From assembly GCA_015178975.1 (NCBI GenBank), contig WHVD01000001.1, forward strand, positions 3,286,001 through 3,350,000: a DNA stretch of 64,000 nt, written 5' to 3'. Made by a program: the position numbers and the translations under genes. Positions 47,031-59,072 of the stretch are shown here, in pieces (within the stretch, counting starts at the first letter, position 1; each line of letters starts with the position of its first letter). Origin of the DNA: Hysterangium stoloniferum (lineage: Eukaryota > Basidiomycota > Agaricomycetes > Hysterangiales > Hysterangiaceae). The notes beneath the pieces were generated by a model. The model made no database searches. It was not told the origin of the DNA and worked only from the letters and a program-made list of their open reading frames with translations.

Positions 47031-47519
47031 ATGATGCGTCCATCCTCTGCAGCATCGACGCGTGCATCTCATATGGGAGCTGCTGGAGGATTATCGTCCA
47101 CAGCGCGTCTCATGGAAAAAAAGAAGGAATATGAAGCTGTTCTTGCCTTGGACAAGGTTAGCGCAGAGCTTGTGGAAAGGCTCGAAGCTTTAGGCGACGA
47201 CTGCCAAATAATGGCAGACGCAGGAGAAAGTGCGCATATATCGCAAGTTTTTTTGGTCCTCCCTCATTATACTTTCATAGTTCATGGAAGCGTTCTTGAG
47301 CATTGGTCAAGAATGTTCGGGATAATTAATCTAGTCGGTATGTTTGCCTTAGTCAGAATAGTCTTTCTATATCACTATATTTTGTCTTCTATACGTCTAG
47401 TCTGTTCACGCGAAGCTGAAGGTACCAATGCAAAGAGTGCATCGAAGCCTCCGCCTACAGCAGAAAGGCTCGTGAGACTGGAAATAGCCGCACTAGAACA
47501 GGTTGATCACAGCAAATAA
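47031..47519 (+). CDS. DAD2: DASH/Dam1 complex subunit Dad2
   Basis: Exons 47031-47229, 47281-47337 and 47401-47519 give 124 aa. The Dad2 core is LMEKKKEYEAVL, then a coiled-coil helix (ALDKVSAELVERLEALG) and ADAGE. The residues VLEHWSRMFGIINL after the first intron complete the family signature (helix after a 'VL.NW..MF' motif). The C-terminal ~35 residues are a charged extension. Dad2 is part of the ring-forming DASH complex that couples kinetochores to spindle microtubules. Two adjacent ATGs (47031, 47034) could start it. Its stop is only 62 bp from the stop of the convergent SCY1. Confidence 0.92.
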   Translation: MMRPSSAASTRASHMGAAGGLSSTARLMEKKKEYEAVLALDKVSAELVERLEALGDDCQIMADAGESAHISQVFLVLPHYTFIVHGSVLEHWSRMFGIINLVGMFALVRIVFLYHYILSSIRLVCSREAEGTNAKSASKPPPTAERLVRLEIAALEQVDHSK

Positions 47520-47581
47520 CCATACAAAAAGGCCATACATCCCATGTAGTTTTACTGTACCACTGTAATATGTCAAGTTAA

Positions 47582-50500
47582 CTATGTAGCTTGCCCAGCT
47601 TTACTCTTCTGCTCTTTCAACTGCGCGATTCGCTACAGTCCAATAGGCTAAGCACTGGAAGGAGAAAGAAATCAGAAGCTAACTTACCTGCTTCCTCTCC
47701 TCTCTTCGCCTAGCCATCTCCGCAGCTTTCTCTTCTTTCGACATTCCCGCCATGCTAGGTGCCACGGCAGCCTTTGGGCTCTGGCTTCTGGCTGTATCAG
47801 GCGTATCTTGACCATCGTCTGAAATAGGCCGTGATGCCGACGCTACCGTACGAGGCGAAACAGAGCGTCCAACAGAAGCCTTCACAGGTGTTGGCGATAA
47901 TACTTTCTTTGTCGTTGTCGTTGGCACCGACAATGCCGGCGGTGGTGACGAAGCTTCGTCTTCCCATCCATCATCTGTATGTATTAGCGTCAATACAAGT
48001 AAATCAGGGTGAGTACTTCAGAATTCACCATCGACGACCTGTTGTGAACTTATCGAAAGGGAAAAGGGTTGGGTCACCGCTACGACTGGTGCGGTTTCAA
48101 AAGCGCCTGAGGGATTCTGCTCAGCCACGGCACCTTACTAAGATAGACAGACTCACTCCAGTCATCGGCGTCGGCATTAACGTCCATCAAGTCCCCGTCC
48201 CATGCATTAGTTGTCTCTTCTTCATCTGCCCACTCCGACACGAATGCATTGACGGATGCTGTGCTTGACCCAGAAGTAGCTTTACTCGCGCCCAGCTGCA
48301 TACCCTTCTTTGTTCCAGCTCCCGTCAACCCACCTGGCGCTAATGATACCGATAGACCAGCCGTAGGCAAAGGGAGAGTTGCACCATTTGAGATTGAGAT
48401 GGTTGAAGCTGGGGCAGACGGCAGCGGAGCAGAGGTTGGCCGCTCTGTACCACCAATATCAGTTTGCATGTCTCCGACTGTGAGCTACGAACCGCTTCAT
48501 GGTAAGTATACAACAGACAAGATGGGGTGAAGGGGGGGTGACTTGCTTTCTTCCCTAGCGACGATATTGCCCACCCAGCTAGTGCACCTGCTGCACCAGC
48601 AGCTGAACTAGCAATAGCAGCTTGAGTAGATTGCGGTCCAGATCGAATTGGGTTCTCGACTTGATCCGTTTCAGGCTATAAATGGACATGATAAGCATTA
48701 TTCAGGCGGGCGGTGGATCGACCCACCATAGTACTCGCATGTACTTCCAACCGTTTAACGAAGTACTCCATTGTTTTGAATGCTTGATCTCGAACCAATC
48801 TTAAAAAAGACATACTTCAGCTTCGTCAGCATGCATGAAGAGCCAACAATGTACTTCTGGCCATCGATGAGGGTGCTCGATACCACAGGTAAGACTCCCT
48901 TCGCAACGTCCTCTGGCTCAAAAAGTTCGCCGCATGCCATAAACGCCATCAACCCAGCAACCCGGGCATGAACAAAACTGTCCTTAATTGCCCGTGTGAA
49001 CGCGGGCACTAGGACTTTACGACGTGATAGCAAAGACAGCGAAGGGCCTAATCGACCTATAAGAATGGCTGTGTTCGTTCGGATAGACGGCTCAACATCG
49101 GTTTGGGCTCGGGCCAGATGTCGTAGAAGGTCATTATTGAGAATCCGAGAAGAAAGCTTATGAGACGTGAGCACGGCGCAGTACAAAGTAGTACAAAACC
49201 TACTTTAGGTGATAGCAGAATAATCGAGCGGACAGTGGCCTCCCTTATGACCGCCACTGTGTCTGTGAAACCAGTTTGCTAGAAGAAAAAAATCAGTCTC
49301 ATCCCGACCGAAAAGTATCCACATCACATACCAAATGTGGCCAGACATCCGCCACAACTGCCTTTTCGTCAAGTTTATCGGCAAACTCTGTGAGATGGTC
49401 TAGTAGCGCCATTCGCGTTCCCCGATCAGGACTAGCAAACAATTTAACTAGTGGTGTCAGAACCAACGAATTGTAATCAGAAGGCGGGACTTTAGATGAC
49501 AAGTGGAGAATTAATGGCAACAGACTTGGCGCCATTGTGCCGGCATGTTGCAATGCTGTTAATAAAGAAGGGAGAATGAGATATAGTGTGAATGACGGAG
49601 GGAATGAGTCAGAGGATTCTTTTAATGTTCTGCAGGAGCATGAGCAAGAGGAACGATCGATATCGTACTTTTGCGCACCGTAATAGCTCAAGCTTCTCTC
49701 CTTCCCCTGCCAATGCGAAATCTGACAAGCCTTTGCATATTTTAACCAAAGGATTCTCGTAGAAGAAGCCGCCTGCCGCAGTGCCCATATCAAGAAAAGC
49801 TTTGGGAGTTAGGCGAGACTTGGTACTTGGATTAAGCAGTCGTTTAAAAGGTGCAAACAGCGAAGCAGGTATTAATCCACGCGAAGGCGGTATAGTAGCA
49901 GAATTAGAGGGTAGAGGTAGATCAGTGTTGAATAGACCATGTATTAAGAGACCTAGTCCGTAGGCATCAAATGTATGTGGTGCAAGGCTATATAAAGTGA
50001 ATAAATCGACCTAATATCACTGCAACGACTTACTCTTTCAATACGGACCAGCCACTCTTCACAACTTCAGGTGACGCATACATAGACGAGTCGGGTATAA
50101 GTCCGCCGAGGGTCTGTGTAGAGGATTTCAGTTCATGAGGGCTCAGGAATCCCTCTTGAGATGTCTTACATATAAAACAGCTGCATCGTCCTTGGAATTA
50201 CTCAACAAATCAAATCCACCCAGTCTCCACTCGCCAGAGCTGGCAACAAAGACCGAATCTACGCGAACATTCCCATGGGTGGACGCGCACGATTCGTTCA
50301 CAAATGCCAGCGCAGTTGCAACGCGATGCAAGCCCCATACAATCCAATCGTTCTTCCTTTGTGGACTATTATGTAGAGCCTTCACCAACGGCTGGACGCG
50401 CTCAGTCACGATATGTATTGTCGTTTCGGTCTCAACGACATCGACAAACTTCAACACATCAGGATGTCGAATAGTCCGCAACTTTCGCAGTGCATTCTTC

Positions 50501-50773
50501 GCCAAAGGGAGCCGAGATCGTTTATTAGAGTGACCAGCATCGAAGACGAACACCGAAACTAAACTAGAGTCATCCTACCCTCAGGCTTGTCAGACTCAGA
50601 TGGATACATAGCATGTTTATCTTACTCACGCGTTTTACGGCGTCATGTAGGCTCCATATCGTTTTACCCTCAAATGCTATGACTTTCTCGCCCAATGAAA
50701 ATGGTAAAGTTATGCCAGACTTTTGAAGAAGGGAAGATGCCGCTGCAGAACCAAGATTTCTCAGATAGTCCAT
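47582..50773 (-). CDS. SCY1: SCY1-like (SCYL1/Cex1-type) pseudokinase
   Basis: A gene of roughly 850 aa, many introns. Exon 1 is 50630-50773, exon 2 starts at 50574 (55-nt intron). The N-terminal kinase fold lacks the usual catalytic motifs: the loop region reads THGNVRVDSVF instead of HRDLK..N, and WRLGGFDLL replaces DFG. A variant activation segment (YASPEV) follows. HEAT-repeat region: LLNPSTKSRLTP, LVKLFASPDRGTRMALLDHL, VAVIREATVRSIILLSPKL, SIRTNTAILIGRLGP, VPAFTRAIKDSFVHARVAGLMAF. A Ser/Thr/Pro-rich linker with DDGWEDE-type acidic patches leads to the C-terminal coiled coil MSKEEKAAEMARRREERKQ and KEQK tail. SCYL1 relatives act in Golgi/COPI traffic and tRNA export. It is convergent to DAD2 and codirectional with MCM2. 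Confidence 0.92.
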
Positions 50774-51380
50774 CCAGAACTAAGTTGCCTAGATGCTCGT
50801 TGTAGAGTACAATCTTGAATTTGCTCTCCTGTAATTAATTAGGGTGCACTAGTAGAAATCTAGTGGGCTTGCAGACAAGAAATGCCGAGCACAGCTGTTT
50901 CGCAACTTAATTTCAAGTCCGCCAGATCTCCTGCTTGCTGCGTGCTGCGTCCTCGAACTTACGTATATTCACGTACTGGCATTGGGTTGAAAGAAAAAGA
51001 AAAAAAATCAAAGATCTTGCTTGATTAAATATATGATAATAGAGTGTATTTGCAGCGAATATATGGAGGTACTCTCATCACGACTCAAAGCCTACTAATA
51101 GCTGAAGCCGGCGGTCGATGAACTAAACATATCATCCAACTGAAATAAAAATGTGTGGTGGTCTTGTAGATTCAAATGGCACTGTTCACAGTACCAAGTG
51201 TCTTTATTATGAAACTGCCTGGGCTGGACTTCAAGTTCATTCTGCCTTCAAAGACTACTAGCCCCTCGAATTCTATCTGATCACAGATACACGGCATAAA
51301 GCATATCTTTATTGAATTTAACACAGAATAAACGTGAGGAATACAGATAGTAGAAATCACAAAATAGGCAGCTTAGGTAT
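50774..51380. other. Intergenic region between SCY1 and MCM2
   Basis: Holds the SCY1 promoter and the MCM2 3' region, both on the minus strand. No gene or repeat seen. Confidence 0.55.
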
Positions 51381-54300
51381 CTACAAAACATTATCCGTCT
51401 TGAATACCTTCTCGATAATTCCATCCTGCACAGTATACCCGTTCGCGGAAAATACCCTCGACTTTAAAAACGGCGTAGTATCGAAGATATCGTGTTCCTT
51501 TGCCTAAAAACCAACGGTCAATCCGGGAGAAACAATACGAACAAACTCTGCTCACCCTCTCATCGAGTTCCGTAGCTTTAACTGTAACCTTACTGGGCTG
51601 TTCCCTCTTCCTCAACTGATGCATTCTTACCCGCTCCTTCACAATCTGTCCCAACAAGAACGCCAACAACTCCTCATGGTCCCTAGCATGCGACAGATAT
51701 TTCCTGAACCCACGCTCCAAGGTTCTTTTAATCGACGTCTTCTGCGCGCTCACAAAGCTGCCTATCGCAACTTGAATCGCGAGATCTACATCATCCGCGC
51801 GCACGTATTCACGTAAATGCATCTTCGCGCTTGCTTCCGCCATACGGATCATACTCTCAAGATGACGCACTGTGATGGGAAAGGATCCTGTAGCGAGAGA
51901 TTCACGCCGCAAGTCCGCGAAGAGCCGAGATATTTTTTCTTGGTCGAGGTCGTGTAACTTTGGTCGGATTTTGTCGCGCGCATACATGATGTATTTGCGG
52001 AGCATATCCTGGGGAATAATCTATTGTGCGGGTGGTAGTCAATATGGAGGCCGTTTGGGACGAAAAAGGCATCAATCACTTACATCTGCATCCTGAACAC
52101 TCCCGACATCCATTTCCTCCCTGGCACTTTCAAACTTAGGGTGACTCCTCAGATGACTATCCACAACAAATCGTGCCAAAAGTTCATCAGCTACAGGATC
52201 CACAGCGTCCCTCACGACGCATAAAACGTCAAACCGCGACAAGATGGGTTCCGTGAGTTCCACATTCTGTTGGAAAGGTATAGTAGGGTTATACCGCCCA
52301 CGAATAGGATTAGCCGCAGCGATAATCGCACAGCGGGCTTGCAGAGTCGTTACGATACCAGCTTTAGCAATAGAAATGGACTGCTGCTCCATTGCCTCGT
52401 GAATAGACGTTCGATCTGCGTCATTCATCTTGTCAAACTCGTCAATGAGGCATGTGCCTTTATCCGCAAGTACCAGTGCACCTCCTTCGAGAGTCCACTC
52501 ACGTGTAACAGGGTCTTTACGCACACTCGCAGTCAAACCAACGGCTGATGCACCCTGCCCTGTAGTGAACACTGCACGGTGTGCGGTTTTCTCTACATAC
52601 TTTAAGAATTGTGATTTGGCAGTACCAGGATCACCGAGCAACAAGACATTGATATCTCCACGGATTCTATGCTTTCGCTTCACGTCCTTCGACACACCAC
52701 CGAAGAGGGAAAGTGCGATGGCTGTTTTGATATTTTCGTGGCCGTAGATTGAAGGTGCGATAGACTTTATGATACGTTTACTGATACGCTCATCGCGTGC
52801 CATAGCGCGGATTTCCTTTTCGTCCTCTTCAGTCAAACGGAAGGCAGCGAAAAGATCTTCCTTTTTGTTTATGTGGTTAGCCTCGATGATTGTGGAGAAC
52901 ACTGGGAAGCCATTCTTGGAATTTAAGGAGGCATCGTAATTGTTACGATAAATTCCAGTCACTTCCTGTAACGAAATGAGCCTAGACAATCCTAACAAAT
53001 GTAATTAAAACCACTTACAACTTCTTCTCCAGGTTTCGCCGAATCGATAAGATCCCATAACAGAACAACCTCCCGATGACGCGGTAATCGACCGGCAGGT
53101 ACAGATCCCGGGGACTCTTGGAGCGTCATTTTCTGGTAATTCCGATACACTGTTTGTTCAGAATTAACTTGGAACGGACCCCTGCTTTCACAATTCGAAC
53201 AGAAGCTAATCTTCACTTCCGTCGTAGTGTCTTGATAAAAGGGACCCAAGACAAGCCCACATTTCAAGCAATCGAATTTGACATACTTCAACTGGGGGAA
53301 CACACCACTGCGACGGGTAACTACACCAGAAACGCGGACAAGGTTGTTTAGATTCACGCGCCGGAGGTCACGTAGTGTGGAGGAGGTGGGAAGTTCGGTG
53401 ATGCGGACGTGAATTTCGGAATGGATACGTTCATAGCTTGGGTAGTAGAGAAGGATGGCGCGCAGCGCAACTGTGTCAAAGATGGTGAGCATGGGGGTGG
53501 GGCAGTTAGCCAGAAAATAGGCCAGAATGGCTTTTGAATCGGCAAGGTGTAGGTATGACACCTCGAGCGATTCCGCATTGACTATGGGGGTGTAATAAAT
53601 ACATGTTGCAAGCAAAACGACAATGAGGCACTTACGTTCTCCAAGAGCATGAATACGCCGACCATATACACTGGTCCCATGTTCATCGACATAGGTCATT
53701 AAAAAGTTTAAAAAATGTTTTTCAATAGCCTTCTGCACGCTAGGCGTCGCAATCCAGGCTGCAATTGAGTCCGCCTTGATGTCACCAAGGTGCTCGAGAG
53801 GCACATCCTATCAAACAACCATGTGAGTACAGCAATATAATAAATCAAAGGAAACACGTACATCATCTGCCCCCTCAGCATCATCAACGTCACGACGCTC
53901 GTCATAAAGCCGACGAGTACGTCGTTTCATACCGGCCAGTAACCCTCCATTCGGATCGACCTCGTCATCCTCGTCATCTTCATCCTGTAAGAACGCGGGT
54001 GCACGACTACGCCTCGCAGCACGGGCTCCTCGTCCACGCCGACGACTATCCCGATCACGTCTTGCCATTTCCGCTTCCGCAGCCCGACGTGCTTCCACAG
54101 ACATATCCTCAAAGTCATGTTCGTCATCTATGTCCGCGTTCGAGTATGTGTCTAGTTTCGCGTCAGCCAGGTAGTCCCTATAGAGTAAATCCATTAATTT
54201 AAATCCAAAACAATAAAACATGGCTTACTTCTCCAAAACGTTATCGTCAAAGAGATCTTCCCCGTCCGCTTCCTCATCATCATCCGGGATGTTATCCTCC

Positions 54301-54562
54301 GCATCAGGAATATTATCCCGGTCACTCATCCCATCATCATCTGTATCCGAAAAAGGCGGCGGTGGCGAAGAGGGTGGTAAAGATGATCCAGACGCGTCAG
54401 AAGCGCGTCTCTGATGTCCTGGACGCGTCGCCCCCAATCCATTACCACGCGCATTTGAGGGAGATCGCGCTCTTTTTGCGCCTCTTGGTGTTCCTAGAGG
54501 TGAAGACTGCAAACTTCAAGTTAATAGGCGATTCGTACGCGTTTTTGGTGAAAATTCACCAT
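51381..54562 (-). CDS. MCM2: DNA replication licensing factor MCM2
   Basis: Eight exons keep one frame: 54560-54562 (ATG alone), 54229-54506, 53862-54177, 53636-53807, 53019-53581, 52084-52965, 51556-52020, 51381-51503; total 933 aa. MCM2 is one subunit of the hexameric replicative helicase in the nucleus. The N-terminus is acidic and Ser/Pro-rich, as in other MCM2 proteins. The N-terminal domain has a C4 zinc finger (FDCLKCG ... FCSNCESRG) and the MCM2 blocks [20 protein letters not shown] and RLPRHREV. The AAA+ core has Walker [10 protein letters not shown], Walker B LIDEFDKM, the sensor region AAANP and arginine finger SRFD. The C-terminal winged-helix region follows. No other ATG in frame is available near the conserved start, which is why the one-codon first exon was chosen. 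Three ACGCGT (MCB) motifs lie at 54392, 54423 and 54537, the last in intron 1. Confidence 0.96.
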
Positions 54563-54991
54563 TTATTGGAAGTCAGGGTACTTGGAAGGAAGAAAAAGTG
54601 GTAATGGGCGACGCGCTAATGTAGGATTTCCCACGGCCGTACTAATTAAAAGCCTGTTTGGGCTTCATTTCAACTGCGACTTCTATACCATTACATGTAA
54701 TGGGGTTCAAGTCGTGTGGCAGGCCAGTACTCCCCAGTCACCTGTCTAGAGGGTGTGTTCAATCACTGTTCATTTATCATCTCATTCCTTTAAGTCTTAA
54801 GTACGCTAGGGCTTGTCAAGCAGGTTAAAGCCAAGTTGGCTAGGTGCGCTTCAGTCCATTACAGTAATACTCTAGGTACAACACATTTTAATCGTGTTAT
54901 TTAACTTATTTTACCTAACGTCTTATTGAACTTAGAGTCGTCGACATAAACAAGTACCAAAACATGTCAGATTAGTAGTTAACAAGGTATT
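54563..54991. other. Upstream region of MCM2, no gene
   Basis: Contains the MCM2 promoter, with an ACGCGC word at ~54611. From about 54650 on there is no recognised feature until the mini-LTR and its target duplication. Confidence 0.5.
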
Positions 54992-54996
54992 CTATC

Positions 54997-55158
54997 TGTT
55001 GGAATAGTAGATAGAAGGACACAGAAGTCACCAGAAGTGACCAAACTCAGACTCAGACTCAAACTCGAATGACCGGCGGTGGTAGATTGCCAACACGCAG
55101 ATAGCACTACGGTAAGTACATGTGGGTACATATGGGTCCAAACCACACACAATGAACA
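54997..55158. mobile_element. 162-bp mini-LTR family F, copy 2 (TSD CTATC)
   Basis: Same length as the copy at 18247-18408 with only a handful of substitutions; starts TGTTGGAATAG, ends AATGAACA, flanked by exact CTATC (54992-54996 and 55159-55163). It lies at the boundary between the housekeeping block and the second mobile-element block. Confidence 0.88.
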
Positions 55159-55289
55159 CTATCTATTCCAGACAATGTTAGTGTTGACATCTGGAAATTT
55201 CCTGCATGCGTTCATCTCTCATTCCAGGCATGCCTGTTTGTCTAATTGTTGTGGTATCATTGCATTCATCATGCTCCCAGAGAACTCCC

Positions 55290-55687
55290 CAGTTGATTTT
55301 CAAACTCAAGAATTGTAGCATACATGAAGAAGATTTTATACTACAATGAGATGGATGACTGGAGAGTGAATCAAGAAAGTGAAGGGTGGTGAAACAGATC
55401 ATAGGAAATTGATGACAAGGTGGGGATACTAAATGTAGAGTACTAAACAATACTAAAAAGGTCTGAGGTAGCAAGTGATGTATACAGGGAGATGGTGATG
55501 GGGGAGTGAATGGGATGGAGATGGAACAGAAAGCTAAAAAAAGACAAAACTATAATGAAAATAAGTGTTGAAGGTGCCAGGGTGCTGTGATTGGTAATAC
55601 TATGGATAAAAGTTCTGACAGTGAGATGACAAAGGGTATTGAGTCCAAAACAGGTTGCAGGGGTCTGAAATGATGGGGATCCTAACA
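55290..55687 (-). mobile_element. LTR family B fragment
   Basis: Ends GGGGATCCTAACA at 55687, the reverse complement of the family 5' end. The 'gtagcatacatgaag' and 'tttatac' blocks match the promoter region of other copies. The other end is truncated near 55290. The bases 55164-55289 and 55688-55766 hold no gene. Confidence 0.65.
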
Positions 55688-56197
55688 GGGAAGTCATTGT
55701 GGAACCTGATAATAAAGATGAGAAATTATGAATACACCTGGATCCATGAATTGTCTTGTTTCAAGTGTTTTTGTTAAGAGTTGTGCATAGAGCTTATTGG
55801 AGGGTTTCTGGAGAAACCCATGGGAAAGCTGGTAGGACTTGGCTTCAGCTTATAGGCTGCATCCTTGCGAGATCATCTTGTCCAATTTCAAACGGGTGGA
55901 TAGGAATCCCAGAGAGTCCGGGAGGGGTTTGTTGGTTATGAGGTCAGGGAGTTGACTGTGGGAAGTCTGTGGAAGTTGAGGGGTCAGGCAGAGATGAGTT
56001 GGGGGTCAAGATAGATAAGTCAGAGGTTGAGTGATAGATGGGTCAGAGCCCATGGGCTCCAACGAGGTAAAGTCATGTGTTTCAAAGAGGAGATTAGAGC
56101 AGAAAATATACTTGAGATTACTGGGGAGAATCTAAGCTGATTTTCTGACTGGATTGTATGTACAACATCTGCCAGACTATATAGACTGTGGAATGTA

Positions 56198-58106
56198 CAG
56201 TGACTTACAAAACGTATCCAATGTTTTGTAGTTTCAGCTTATATATGCTATATCCCAGTAGATAAAATAGTAGAAATCACCAGAATATTTGTGAACATGA
56301 CCTATCATGTATATATTTATATGGTAGAACTATATTGTGTAATATCCATATATGGAAACACTATGAATATTTCAATGGAGAGCATTCATTGGATACATTT
56401 TGTAACTGACACATTTAGGCAGGAAATTACTAGTATTTAGTACTTAGTGTAGCCACCCTTTGCCTTTAATACATCTGAAGCCCTCCTAGGCATACTTTCA
56501 ATCAAATCCTGACACACCTTTTCATCAATATTGTACCATTCATCCACCACCCTCTCCCCCAACTCTTCCATCCCCTGGGGTGCATTCTCATACCCTGCCA
56601 ACCTCCTCTTCAGGTGATTCCATAGGTGTTCAATGGGATTCAAGTCAGGAGACTGTGCTGGCCATGAGAGAACCCTGGAACCATTTTCTTGGAACCAATT
56701 CTGGGCCTTCTTGCAGGTATGCTTGGGGTCATTGTCTTGCTGGAAGATGATACCATTGGCAGATTTACCATAGTCCTTAAGACTGGCTTGCAGGTCATCC
56801 TCCAGAACCTGGATGTAGAGATCCCCATCAATTCTTCCATCAATCTTGCATGCATACCCAACCCCCTCCCACAGCATGCACCCCCAAACCATTAAAGATC
56901 CACCACCAAACTTCAGGGTTCCCTCAACCAGCCTGTCACTCAAGCCCTCCCCTGCCTTTTTCCACACCCACTTCCTGCCATCTGACCCCAGCCTATTAAT
57001 TTTGGTCTCATCAGACCACACCACCTTCTTCCAATCCTCCACAGTCCAATCCTGATGTGCCAAAGCAAAATCCATCCTCTCCTTCCTATACCTCTTAGAA
57101 AGAAGAGGCCTTTTCTTCTTTACCACAGGCTTCATCCCAGCTGCCTTGAGTTCACGACACACTGTTTGAGGATTGAGTGACTAATTGGTGATAGTGCAAA
57201 GTGCCTTTGTTGCATCTACAGCTGTATCAGCCTTTCCAGAGCTGATAAGGTGTTGTGCAAAATGGATGTTGGCTGTGGAGAGTTTGGAAGGGTGACCACC
57301 AGAGGACTTAGAAAGGTGGGAACAGTGTTTAGAACAAAGTCTAGAGATAGTAGCATAGCTATAGCCAGTAGTGTTCGGATCTGCAAGCCTGGGGGACCAC
57401 AGTGCGATGACTCTCAACACTTGGAGCGAATGCCACTAAGAGTTGAGCGGGTAGAAGTTAACCGGTGATATAGCTAGATTTCCAGATGAGGTCCTACTCT
57501 CATCTGGATGTAACTATATACTAAGATATATGGTCTGTGCACTTGGTTTGACGGAACTAAGGGAACACTAAACTAAATATAGCTAATCACATATGTGAAC
57601 CAGACCGGAAACATACATTCACAATACGAGGTATGATATAATACTAATCATAATCATCATACTCTAACAAGTAGAAACTGAAATATGTCTGGCAGAATGG
57701 CCACCATTAAGTAGAGAAAGGATCTCATACTGGGCAGCAGTGGAAAGGGGATGCATAGTTAGAATTGAGGGAATCTTAGCTAAGAAAGCCCTTCAACTTA
57801 TACACTGTAGTATAGAATGATCACATGACATGTTGAAAAACATAAACAACTGCAAACAATCAACATAGGCACATGGTTTTCATGCTAGAACCTGTCAGTT
57901 ACAAAATGTATCCAATGACCCCTCTCCATTAAAATATTCATAGTGTTTCCATATATGGATATTACATAATATAGTTCTACCATATACATATATACATGAT
58001 AGGTCATGTTCACAAATATTTTGGTGATTTCTACTATTTTATCTACTGGGATATAGCATATATAAGCTGAAACTACAAAACATTGGATACATTTTGTAAG
58101 TCACTG
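56198..58106 (-). mobile_element. Tc1-type DNA transposon with ~215-bp TIRs (TSD TA)
   Basis: Ends CAGTGACTTACAAAAC and GTAAGTCACTG with TA on each side (56196-56197 and 58107-58108). The TIRs are longer than usual: 56198-56412 pairs with about 57892-58106 at high identity, apart from one small rearrangement near the inner end. It encodes a nearly intact DD34E transposase. The region 57421-57890 between the transposase start and the TIR is non-coding. Confidence 0.93.
56437..57420 (-). pseudogene. Tc1 transposase, one in-frame stop
   Basis: Two open frames in the same phase, 57181-57420 and 56437-57180, are separated by a single TAG at 57181-57183, where relatives have a Gln codon (a C-to-T change). 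The N-terminal helix-turn-helix reads YSYATISRLCSKHC and GGHPSKLS; its very start lacks a clear ATG and is uncertain. The catalytic domain is complete: VVWSDETKI (Asp1), GGSLMVWG, FQQDNDPKHT (Asp2), PAQSPDLNPIEHLW (Glu), with 34 residues between the second Asp and the Glu (DD34E, classic Tc1). The C-terminus ends in AKGGYTKY. The stop probably makes this copy inactive on its own. Confidence 0.92.
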
Positions 58107-58562
58107 TATAACATACCAAATCCAGTAGTAATAATGGAAACTAAACTAGCAAACATGAAACGAGATAAGTAAACACCAAACTTGGTGTTAGGAACGGGAT
58201 GGAGTGGAGCGGAGTCTGAATTGTAACAGGTCATTAAACCATAATGGGAACAGGGTGGGAGCGGAGTCCAAATCATGACAGGTCATTTGACCATAACGGG
58301 AATGGGTTCAGTTAGAGAGCTGTCAGGTTTTCTGAGTGGGGTCTGGTGACTGGTGTGTGGGACAGGGTTGGAGATAGACAGGAGTGGAGTCCGGTGGGTA
58401 TTCCAGTGACTGATACATGAAGTAACGAAGGTCAAGCATGGACAGGTCTGAAGTCCAGAGTCTGGCAGATATTCCAGTAAACTGATAATTGGTGCGTGTA
58501 GGGTGCAGGTGCATATAAGTTAGTGCCTGGAGTCTGGCAGGATTTCCAGTCATAACAGTTTT

Positions 58563-58883
58563 CATCCCAGCCATGTTCATAAAGACTCTGGACACTCTCA
58601 CAACCTCTCTAGTCTTTAATAGCAAGAAGGATAGGAAGCTTGTATGTATTTTCAAAAGTCAATTCATCTGCAAAGAAATTGGCCACAATCCTCATGTGAT
58701 GCTGCTTTAATTTCTACAATTGTCCAGCTGCTTTTACTATAGATGACCAAAAGGTTAACTATGCCCTGTTTTACCTTTTGGGATCTGCACTTGCATAGTT
58801 TGAACCTGCATTCTGCAGCTTACCCCAGATATTAAGATCTGAGCAAGGGGGCAAAGGGGGCTCTATATTAGGGGGCTGACAAT
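58563..58883. other. Repeat debris, no gene
   Basis: Includes a minus-strand family B LTR end (TTAAGATCTGAGCAAGGGGG) near 58832. No coding sequence. Confidence 0.5.
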
Positions 58884-59072
58884 TGTTAGGATCCCAGTCA
58901 TTCAGCCTCCCACAACCTTGTTTTACCCTCCTCATCCTCTGGCATCCTGCTATTGGTACTCCAACCATGGTGTTGCTGCCTATAGCACCCCAATATTTAG
59001 TTTACTATAGCTTTTCCCTTTTGTCATTCCATCCTACTGTATGTATCTCCATCCCAATGTTCTCCTGTTACC
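58884..59072 (+). mobile_element. LTR family B 5' fragment
   Basis: Starts TGTTAGGATCCCAGTCATT and matches the first ~190 bases of the family. It is cut by the family A LTR at 59073. Its continuation beyond the later insertions is not clear. Confidence 0.6.

Larger units (their letters stand above)
55772..58557 (-). mobile_element. Solo LTR family A (TSD GTTTT) interrupted by a Tc1 element
   Basis: The outer ends TGTTAAG (55772) and CATAACA (58557) are flanked by exact GTTTT (55767-55771 and 58558-58562). The LTR sequence runs 55772-56197 and resumes at about 58109, together ~875 bp, matching other family A copies. The gap is the Tc1 transposon. Confidence 0.9.
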
